Source: Prevotellaceae bacterium (GTDB lineage Bacteria; Bacteroidota; Bacteroidia; Bacteroidales; UBA932). From it: a stretch of DNA of 11,539 nucleotides. The notes below the pieces were generated by a model, which was not told the origin of the DNA, ran no database searches, and saw only the letters and a program-made list of their open reading frames with translations. The position numbers and the translations under genes are program-made. Shown piece after piece: positions 6,368 through 11,539 of the stretch; position 1 is the stretch's first letter; each line of letters starts with the position of its first letter. The DNA lies in the NCBI GenBank assembly GCA_031289995.1, contig JAITOI010000026.1, positions 1 through 11,539 on the forward strand, written 5' to 3'.

Positions 6368-7445
6368 CTCCCTCCCGCACCTCCATTACTTTGTGCTCGC
6401 CGCTGGCTTTGCTGAGCAGCGGAGTGAGGCGGACTTTGTTGCTGTCGGTCAAAAAAATTTGTCCGAAGCTGCCCTGCGATACCACCTCGATGAGGCTTGC
6501 GATGCGCTGCATGTCGAGCTTGTCGAAGATGTCGTCGAGCAGCAGCATGGGCGCGGTTCCCAGCCTTTGCTGCAGCAGCTCGGCCTGCGCCAGCTTGAGG
6601 GCGAGCAGCATGGTTTTTTGCTGTCCCTGCGAGCCGATTTTTTTGATGGGATGAGCGCCGAGCTGCATCACGAGGTCGTCGCGATGCACGCCGCACGAGG
6701 TGAACTGCAGAAAGCTGTCGCGCGAAAAATTTTGCTTCAGCTGCGCGGCCAGCTCGCCCTCCTGCAAGTCCGACCGGTACTGCAATTGCACGCGCTCCTT
6801 GCCCTGCGAGATGGCTTGGTAGTAGGTTTGAAACAGCGGCAGGATGCTGTCCACCACCTGCGCCCGCTGCTCAAAAACGATGGCGGCATGTTGCGCCAGC
6901 TGCGCATCGATGACCTCGAGCAAGTCGTAGCTGAGCGAGCGCAGGTCTTTGAACATTTTGTTGCGCTGCATCAGCAGGCGGTCGTAGCGCGTAACGGCGT
7001 CGAGGTAGCGGCTGTCGAGCTGGGCGATGACGCTGTTGAGGTAGCGCCGGCGCGGCTCGCCACCCTCGATGATGAGGGCGCTGTCGGCGGGCGACACCAT
7101 CACCAGCGGCAGCAGCCCGATGTGGTCGGCAAGGCGCGCGTAGGTCTTGCCGTTGCGCTTGAATGTTTTGCCATCGGTGCGGGTGCAGCCGCAGGCAATC
7201 AGCTCGTCGCTGTCGCCCATGCGGTACGTGCCCTTGACGAGGAAAAAATTTTCGCCGTGGCAGATGCACTGCTTGTCGGTGAGGCCAAGGCTGCTCTTGC
7301 ACATCGAGAGGAGGTAGAGCGCGTCGAGCAGGTTGGTTTTGCCCTCGCCGTTGTTGCCCACCAGACAAGTCAGCTTGTCCGCAGGCTCAAGCTCCAGCTG
7401 GCGGATGTTCTTAAAGTTGGTGACGGAAAGGTGGTGGAGGTGCAC
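6345..7445 (-). CDS. recF: DNA replication and repair protein RecF
   Basis: This is a 366-residue SMC-like ATPase that loads RecA at gaps in DNA together with RecO and RecR. Walker A is G-N-N-G-E-G-K-T (30-37), the ABC signature is G-S-Q-G-Q-Q-K-T (271-278), Walker B is M-L-L-L-D-D (300-305) and the D-loop is D-K-L-D (308-311). The G-V-H-R-D-D-L (252-258) segment is also typical of RecF. Length is normal. The start is a GTG at 7445. It is favoured because the protein then begins L-S-V-T-N-F-K-N-I just as RecF proteins do, and spacer repeat lies immediately upstream. It follows tsaE by 25 bp and is likely in one operon with it. The last four residues N-L-K-I come from the repeat and may not be ancestral. 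Confidence 0.95.
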   Translation of the reverse strand: MHLHHLSVTNFKNIRQLELEPADKLTCLVGNNGEGKTNLLDALYLLSMCKSSLGLTDKQCICHGENFFLVKGTYRMGDSDELIACGCTRTDGKTFKRNGKTYARLADHIGLLPLVMVSPADSALIIEGGEPRRRYLNSVIAQLDSRYLDAVTRYDRLLMQRNKMFKDLRSLSYDLLEVIDAQLAQHAAIVFEQRAQVVDSILPLFQTYYQAISQGKERVQLQYRSDLQEGELAAQLKQNFSRDSFLQFTSCGVHRDDLVMQLGAHPIKKIGSQGQQKTMLLALKLAQAELLQQRLGTAPMLLLDDIFDKLDMQRIASLIEVVSQGSFGQIFLTDSNKVRLTPLLSKASGEHKVMEVREGEFENLKI

Positions 7446-7447
7446 GT

Positions 7448-7485
7448 TGAAAATTTGAAAATTTGAAAATTTAAGATTTGAAATT
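7448..7485. repeat. TTTGAAAA repeat between tsaE and recF
   Basis: Nearly three copies of TTGAAAAT fill the 25 bp spacer and run through the tsaE stop (7473-7471) into its last codons (N-F-K-S). The orientation is the reverse of the array at the other end of recF. Confidence 0.75.
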
Positions 7486-7947
7486 CAGCGCTACGTCGGT
7501 CAGCGCAATCGCCCGCCGTTCCTCGCTTTCCGGCGTGATGTGCACGCGCAGGCAATCGTCGGGCAAGATGTTTTCCACCAGCTCGGGCCACTCGATGAGG
7601 CAGAGCGAGCCGCTGTAGAAGTACTCGTCGCAGCCTATGTCGTAGGCCTCTTCCAGCGTTTTGATGCGGTAAAAATCGAAGTGGAAAATCTTGTCGTAGT
7701 CGGCGGTGTGGTACTCGTTAACCAGCGCAAACGTTGGGCTGGCGACGTTGTCGGTTACGCGCATCAGGTTGCACAGCTCGCGGATGAGCGTGGTTTTGCC
7801 AGCGCCCATTGCGCCGTAAAAGGCCACCGCCTTGTGCTCGCCAATCCGCTGCAGCAGCCACGTTGCGGCGCTTGGCAATTCGCTCAACGAGTAGGAAAGT
7901 TGGGAAGTTGAGGAGCTGAAATGTTGGTATGGTAGGCTGCGATTCAT
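7471..7947 (-). CDS. tsaE: tRNA threonylcarbamoyladenosine biosynthesis ATPase TsaE
   Basis: This is a 158-residue P-loop ATPase of the TsaE (YjeE) family, which works with TsaB and TsaD to make t6A at position 37 of tRNAs that read A-starting codons. Walker A is G-A-M-G-A-G-K-T (45-52). Other family motifs are S-P-T-F (70-73), V-N-E-Y (76-79), H-F-D-F-Y-R (89-94) and I-E-W-P-E (118-122). The first about 18 residues (serine-rich, S-L-P-Y-Q-H-F-S-S-S-T-S) are longer than usual and look like translated spacer repeat. The family homology starts at Y-S-L-S-E-L-P. A TTG at that point is an alternative start, but the ATG at 7947 is simpler. It lies 17 bp after the amidophosphoribosyltransferase gene, so the two are probably cotranscribed. 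Confidence 0.93.
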   Translation of the reverse strand: MNRSLPYQHFSSSTSQLSYSLSELPSAATWLLQRIGEHKAVAFYGAMGAGKTTLIRELCNLMRVTDNVASPTFALVNEYHTADYDKIFHFDFYRIKTLEEAYDIGCDEYFYSGSLCLIEWPELVENILPDDCLRVHITPESEERRAIALTDVALNFKS

Positions 7948-7948
7948 C

Positions 7949-7967
7949 CTTCATTTTTCATTTTTCA
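7949..7967. repeat. TTTTTCA repeat between the purF-like gene and tsaE
   Basis: Two to three units of CATTTTT/TTTTTCA occupy the whole 17 bp spacer and include the upstream stop codon (TGA, 7967-7965). Confidence 0.6.
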
Positions 7968-9821
7968 CCCTTGGTTTTTCTTGAAGTACTGCATGTAGGC
8001 CTTGCACGCAAACCGGTAGCCGCCGGGCGTTGGGTAGCGTCCGGTGAAGTACCAGTCGCCGGTGTGGTTGGGGCAAGCTTTGTGCAGGCCGTCGATGGAC
8101 TGGTAAACAATTTCGACCTGCGCACGGACGCTTTGCAAGGTGAGCATTCGCGCGATTTTGCGCGCTATTTCGTCGTCCGAAAACGGCGTGTAAATGTCCT
8201 GCACCGGATTGCAGAGCGTGCTTCCCGCAGGCATTCGCAGCTGCTCCTTGCACCGCTCGTTCACCTCGCTCAGCACGTGCCACTGGCCTCGTTCGCGCAG
8301 CAATTCCACAGCCGCTCTGAACGCGATGAACTCGTCCATTTGCGACATGGCGATACCGTAGCAGTCGGGGTAGCGCACCTGCGGCGACGACGACACCACC
8401 ACGATTTTTCGCGGCTCCAGGCGGTCGAGAATTTTGATGATGCTTTGCCGTAGCGTTGTGCCTCGCACGATGCTGTCGTCAATCACCACAAGGTTGTCCA
8501 CGCCAGCGCGAATGGTGCCGTAGGTAACATCGTACACGTGCGCCGCCATGTCGTTGCGGCTGCTGTCCTGCTCAATAAAGGTGCGCAGCTTGATGTCCTT
8601 TATGGCCACCTTTTCGGCGCGCACGCGCTGCGAAAGAATGTTGTCGAGCTCGCCTGTGGTGAGCGACTTTCCGCCCTCGTGGATGAGGCGAATTTTTTGG
8701 TTGTTGAGGTGCCGGTTCAGGCCGTCGAGCAGGCCGTAGAAGGCGACCTCGGCGGTGTTGGGGATGAACGAAAAAACGGTGTGCTCGATGTCGCCGTTCA
8801 CCGTGTCCAGCACGTTATCGGTGAGCAGCTCGCCCAGCTTTTTTCGCTCGAGGTAGATGTCGCTGTCGCTGCCGCGCGAAAAGTAGATGCGCTCAAACGA
8901 GCACGAGCGCTGCTCCACCGGCGGCACCACCTGCTCGATTTTGCAAAGCCCGCTACGCTTGAGCACCATTGCCTGCCCGGGCTGCAGCTCTTCGACCTGC
9001 TCCTTGGCCACGTTCATCACCGTTTGGATGACGGGGCGCTCGGATGCGACCACCACAATTTCGTCGTCCGCGTAGTAGAAGCAGGAGCGAATGCCCGCGG
9101 GGTCGCGCACCACAAAGGCGTCGCCGTTACCCACCATTCCGCACACCACGTAGCCACCATCCCACTGATGGCAGGTGCGCTGCAGGATGTTCAGGATGTC
9201 GATTTTTTGCTCAATCGTTCGGTGCAAATCCAAGCCCTGCAAGCCCTCCTGTTTGCAGCTATCGTACTGCCACTGCACCTCGCGGTCGAGGTGGTGCCCC
9301 AGCGATTCGAGCAGCACAAACGTGTCGCTGTAGTAGCGCGGATGCTGGCCGGAGGACACGAGGTGGGCAAACAATTCGTCCACGTTGGTGAGGTTGAAGT
9401 TGCAGGCCATCATTAGGTTTCGCGATGGCCAGTTGTTGCGCCGCAAGAACGGATGAGCGTACGAAATGCCCGAATTTCCGGTGGTGCTGTAGCGCAGATG
9501 TCCCAGCAGCAGCGAGGCTCCGCCCCATGTGTCGGGCTGCTCGGCGGTGCGCTGCTGCTTGGCAATGCGGTAAAAAATTTCTTTGATTGCGTTGGCGCCC
9601 AGCACCCGTTCACGTACGATGTACTCCTCTCCCGGCGGCGCACTCAGGTTGATGGCGCCCACGCCTGCAGCCTCTTGCCCACGGTTGTGCTGCTTTTCCA
9701 TCAGCAGGTAGAGCTTGTTGAGGCCGTACTGCTCCGTGCCATACTTCTCCCTGTAAAACTCTACAGGCTTCAGCAGCCTTATCATCGCAATGCCACATTC
9801 GTGCTTGACTTGCTCGCTCAT
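7965..9821 (-). CDS. purF: Amidophosphoribosyltransferase family protein, long Bacteroidota type
   Basis: This is a 618-residue homologue of PurF, which makes 5-phosphoribosylamine from PRPP and glutamine, the first step of purine synthesis. The class II glutaminase domain begins at Cys9 (H-E-C-G-I-A-M-I), so removal of eight residues would expose the nucleophile. It also has H-N-R-G-Q-E-A-A-G (45-53), G-H-L-R-Y-S-T-T-G (107-115), N-F-N-L-T-N (141-146) and V-R-D-P-A-G-I-R (238-245). The phosphoribosyltransferase part has the PRPP loop V-V-I-D-D-S-I-V-R-G-T-T (445-456). At F-T-G-R-Y-P-T (592-598) the positions that carry the paired Fe-S cysteines in Bacillus PurF appear to be Gly588 and Tyr591. 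Typical PurF is about 470-510 residues. Bacteroidota often have this longer form as well as a standard one, so it may be a paralogue with an altered role. ATG at 9821 is preferred to the TTG at 9854. Confidence 0.85.
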   Translation of the reverse strand: MSEQVKHECGIAMIRLLKPVEFYREKYGTEQYGLNKLYLLMEKQHNRGQEAAGVGAINLSAPPGEEYIVRERVLGANAIKEIFYRIAKQQRTAEQPDTWGGASLLLGHLRYSTTGNSGISYAHPFLRRNNWPSRNLMMACNFNLTNVDELFAHLVSSGQHPRYYSDTFVLLESLGHHLDREVQWQYDSCKQEGLQGLDLHRTIEQKIDILNILQRTCHQWDGGYVVCGMVGNGDAFVVRDPAGIRSCFYYADDEIVVVASERPVIQTVMNVAKEQVEELQPGQAMVLKRSGLCKIEQVVPPVEQRSCSFERIYFSRGSDSDIYLERKKLGELLTDNVLDTVNGDIEHTVFSFIPNTAEVAFYGLLDGLNRHLNNQKIRLIHEGGKSLTTGELDNILSQRVRAEKVAIKDIKLRTFIEQDSSRNDMAAHVYDVTYGTIRAGVDNLVVIDDSIVRGTTLRQSIIKILDRLEPRKIVVVSSSPQVRYPDCYGIAMSQMDEFIAFRAAVELLRERGQWHVLSEVNERCKEQLRMPAGSTLCNPVQDIYTPFSDDEIARKIARMLTLQSVRAQVEIVYQSIDGLHKACPNHTGDWYFTGRYPTPGGYRFACKAYMQYFKKNQG

Positions 9822-9843
9822 TGTTGATATTTTTTTTGCGCGG

Positions 9844-9851
9844 CAAAGGTA
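9844..9851 (-). promoter_or_regulatory. Probable promoter of the purF-tsaE-recF unit (-7 element)
   Basis: TACCTTTG on the minus strand (9851-9844) is an exact Bacteroidota -7 box, 22 bp before the ATG. The -33 box is poor: TTTC at 9877-9874, 22 bp upstream, is the best candidate. The short leader and the lack of other candidates support it. Confidence 0.6.
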
Positions 9852-9908
9852 CAAAAATTAGTTGGTAACGCCGGAAACGCAGTCACAGCCTACGCTGCAC
9901 GCATCGCC

Positions 9909-11111
9909 TCACCACAAAAAATTGCCAAACGGATAGCGCCCACCATGCACCTCGGCAACCATTTTGTAGACGTCGGTGCGGAGCTTCGCGATGTTGGTTT
10001 TGCGCGTGGCGGAGATGAAAATGCAGGGCGCATTTTTCTTGGCTATCCAGCTGTGCATGTACTCGTCGAGCGGAATGTTTTCGCTGGTGCGCGGTGTGAG
10101 GTCGTCGGCCTCTTTTTCGATGAAGGTGTAGGCATCAATTTTGTTGAACACGAGGTAGGTGGGCTTGTCGCCCGCGCCAATGTCAGCAAGGGTTTGCTGC
10201 ACCACGCTCATTTGCTCCTCAAAGTTGGGGTGCGAAATATCCACCACGTGCATCAAGACGTCAGCTTCGCGCACCTCGTCGAGCGTGGACTTGAACGACT
10301 CCACCAGCTGCGTGGGCAGCTTTCGGATGAAGCCCACCGTGTCGGTGAGCAGGAATGGTAGGTTGTCGAACACCACCTTGCGCACGGTGGTATCGAGCGT
10401 GGCGAAGAGCTTGTTTTCGGCAAACACCTCGCTTTTGCTCAGCAGGTTCATGATGGTGCTTTTGCCCACGTTGGTGTAGCCCACCAGCGCCACGCGCACC
10501 ATGCCGCCACGGTTGCCGCGCTGCACGGCCATCTGCCGGTCAATTTTTTTGAGCTGCTCTTTGAGTAGCGAAATGCGGTGGAGGATGAGGCGGCGGTCGC
10601 TCTCAATCTGGCGTTCGCCCGAGCCGCCGCGCGTGCCGGTGCCGCCGCGCTGCCGCTCGAGGTGCGTCCACAGCCGCGTGAGGCGGGGCAGCATGTACTG
10701 GTGCCGCGCCAGCTCCACCTGCGTTTTGGCGTAGGCGGTACGCGCTCGCATGGCAAAAATTTCGAGGATGAGGCTTGTGCGGTCGAGGATAATCACGCCC
10801 AGCAGCTTTTCGAGGTTGCGCGTTTGCGCGGGCGAAAGCTCGTCGTCAAACACCACCAGCTTCAGCTCGTGCTCCTCAACGTAGCTCTACACCTCCTCAA
10901 TTTTTCCCGAGCCAATAAAGGTTTTCGGGTTAGCGTAGGGCAGCTTTTGGGTGAAGCGTTTGAGCGCGATGATGCCCGCGGTTTCGGCCAAAAACGCGAG
11001 CTCGTCGAGGTACTCGCGTGCCTGCTGCTCGCTTTGCTTATCGGTGATGATGCCCACCAGCACGGTCTCTTCGGCCACCACCTCGGTGGATATAGATTTT
11101 TTTTCAATCAT
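9909..11111 (-). pseudogene. hflX: hflX, ribosome-associated GTPase, interrupted by an in-frame TAG
   Basis: The reading frame from ATG 11111 to TGA 9911-9909 encodes all of HflX, a GTPase that splits stalled ribosomes, but codon 75 is TAG (10889-10887). Before it lies the start of the N-terminal domain, including A-E-T-A-G (42-46) and F-I-G-S-G-K-I-E-E-V (65-74). After it, in the same frame, come F-D-D-E-L-S-P-A-Q (88-96), the G domain with G1 G-Y-T-N-V-G-K-S (211-218), G3 D-T-V-G-F (257-261), G4 N-K-I-D (323-326), and the C-terminal part. Counting the TAG the length is 400 codons, normal for the family. There is no frameshift, and the remaining motifs are intact, so this is a recent nonsense change, a readthrough or recoded codon, or a sequencing error. 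A GTG at 10856 could restart translation but would lose the first 85 residues. The usual R-G-P-G-E-T-Q linker reads R-G-G-S-G-E-R-Q here (161-168). Confidence 0.9.
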
Positions 11112-11236
11112 AATTTTTTCGGTAAAAAAACTTTTGTCGGCGACGCTCGATGCAAAATTTTAAGCACCCCGACGAACTTAATCTAACTAACTAAAAATAA
11201 ATATATAACGCATAGCTACGCGGTAAAATTATTCGG

Positions 11237-11244
11237 CAAAGGTA
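11237..11244 (-). promoter_or_regulatory. Possible hflX promoter (-7 element)
   Basis: TACCTTTG on the minus strand (11244-11237) matches the Bacteroidota -7 box exactly. It lies 126 bp before the hflX ATG. No TTTG is found at the right distance upstream (the nearest is only 11 bp away), so the call is tentative. Confidence 0.45.
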
Positions 11245-11250
11245 TGAAAT

Positions 11251-11272
11251 TTATGCAAAAAAAATTGCATAA
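11251..11272. promoter_or_regulatory. Palindrome between divergent promoters, possible operator
   Basis: TTATGCAA (11251-11258) and TTGCATAA (11265-11272) form a perfect 8 bp inverted repeat around six A residues. With one bulge it extends into AAATT/AATTT on both sides. It lies between the -7 box facing hflX and the -33 box facing the tRNA gene, where a regulator could affect both. Confidence 0.4.
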
Positions 11273-11274
11273 AA

Positions 11275-11306
11275 TTTGTTTTTGTGCGCAAGAAGTTCTA
11301 CCTTTG
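11275..11306 (+). promoter_or_regulatory. Promoter of tRNA-Ser
   Basis: TTTG (11275-11278), a 20 bp spacer and TACCTTTG (11299-11306) match the Bacteroidota promoter consensus fully on the plus strand. The tRNA begins 35 bp downstream. Confidence 0.85.
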
Positions 11307-11341
11307 CGCCCTCAAAATATTTCAGCCTACGAGAACAGAAC

Positions 11342-11430
11342 GGTGAGGTGGGTGAGTGGCTGAAACCAGCAGTTTGCTAAACTGCCGTACTGGGCAACTG
11401 GTACCGGGGGTTCGAATCCCCCCCTCACCG
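11342..11430 (+). tRNA. tRNA-Ser (anticodon GCU)
   Basis: All four arms and a long variable arm can be drawn. The acceptor stem is GGTGAGG/CCTCACC with discriminator G11430. The D stem is GGT/ACC around GAGTGGCTGAA. The anticodon stem GCAGT/ACTGC encloses TTGCTAA, with anticodon GCT at 11376-11378 and A at position 37. The variable arm GTACTGG-GCAA-CTGGTAC forms 7 pairs, and the T stem GGGGG/CCCCC encloses TTCGAAT. The long variable arm is typical of class II tRNAs such as tRNA-Ser. CCA is not encoded: the bases after the discriminator are CAG. It reads AGC and AGU codons. Confidence 0.97.
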
Positions 11431-11438
11431 CAGACCCC

Positions 11439-11471
11439 CTCCGCAAGCCAATCCCCACAAGGCTTGCGGAG
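11439..11471 (+). terminator. Hairpin after tRNA-Ser, probable terminator
   Basis: CTCCGCAAGCC (11439-11449) and GGCTTGCGGAG (11461-11471) form a perfect 11 bp stem with an 11 nt loop, starting 8 bp after the tRNA. The following run, ATTTTGGG, is a weak U-tract, so termination is likely but may be incomplete. From 11472 to the end I see no gene. Confidence 0.6.
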
Positions 11472-11539
11472 ATTTTGGGAAAAATCGGCACAGCTTCGGA
11501 ACAGCATTTTTGCAACGCAATTAAGGGGTGCCCACAAGT

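Noticed and set aside
6393..7466. Plus-strand open frame of 357 codons
   Set aside because: It is antisense to recF, with no family motifs and the same composition as other antisense frames.
9909..10856. Separate short GTPase gene starting at GTG 10856
   Set aside because: The frame continues upstream past the TAG with the matching HflX N-terminal domain, so this is the rear part of an interrupted gene. Restart at this GTG is possible but not supported by any visible signal.
11322..11537. Minus-strand small open frame containing G-G-I-R-T-P
   Set aside because: It is the reverse translation of the tRNA-Ser gene and its terminator, a familiar false gene at tRNA loci.
11431..11539. Integrated element at the tRNA 3' end
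   Set aside because: tRNA-Ser ends are common integration sites, but no duplicated tRNA end or integrase is visible in the 109 bp available.

Overview
The window looks like a chromosomal segment of a member of the Bacteroidota, probably Bacteroidales. Four things support this: promoters of the Bacteroidota type (TTTG, about 20 bp, TAnnTTTG), no clear Shine-Dalgarno sequences, a thiamine-pyrophosphate riboswitch in front of a TonB-dependent receptor followed by a PnuC-type permease, and the long (618 aa) amidophosphoribosyltransferase variant. All protein genes lie on the minus strand. One tRNA gene lies on the plus strand at the right end.

Read in the direction of transcription (right to left), the layout is: hflX (11111-9909), interrupted by an in-frame TAG; a PurF-family amidophosphoribosyltransferase (9821-7965), tsaE (7947-7471) and recF (7445-6345), tightly spaced and probably one operon; the tRNA nucleotidyltransferase cca (6240-4822); a TPP-riboswitch-controlled thiamine uptake unit made of an outer-membrane receptor (4540-2309) and a PnuT-like permease (2026-1349); a metallo-beta-lactamase-fold hydrolase with a membrane or lipoprotein leader (1226-81); and the first 24 codons of an exported protein running off the left edge (72-1). 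On the plus strand a promoter at 11275-11306 drives tRNA-Ser(GCU) at 11342-11430, which is followed by a hairpin.

The genes are mostly housekeeping: ribosome rescue or splitting (HflX), purine synthesis, the t6A37 tRNA modification (TsaE), recombination repair (RecF), tRNA 3'-end synthesis (Cca) and thiamine scavenging. The tRNA-Ser gene does not encode CCA and reads AGU/AGC (A-starting codons) with A at position 37. It is therefore a natural substrate for both the Cca and the TsaE pathways encoded nearby.

The unusual part is the spacer DNA. Almost every gene boundary carries short tandem 7-8 bp units, of at least five different sequence types. They include a roughly 270 bp TGCGA array with inverted arms between the receptor and permease genes, a second small array of the same unit beyond the permease, and AT-rich arrays that run through stop codons, so that several unrelated proteins end in N-L-K-I or F-K-I/S. 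A degenerate palindromic repeat lies upstream of the thiamine promoter. I did not find a convincing new multi-gene defence or metabolic system. The best leads are the hflX amber codon and the repeat-laden gene boundaries.
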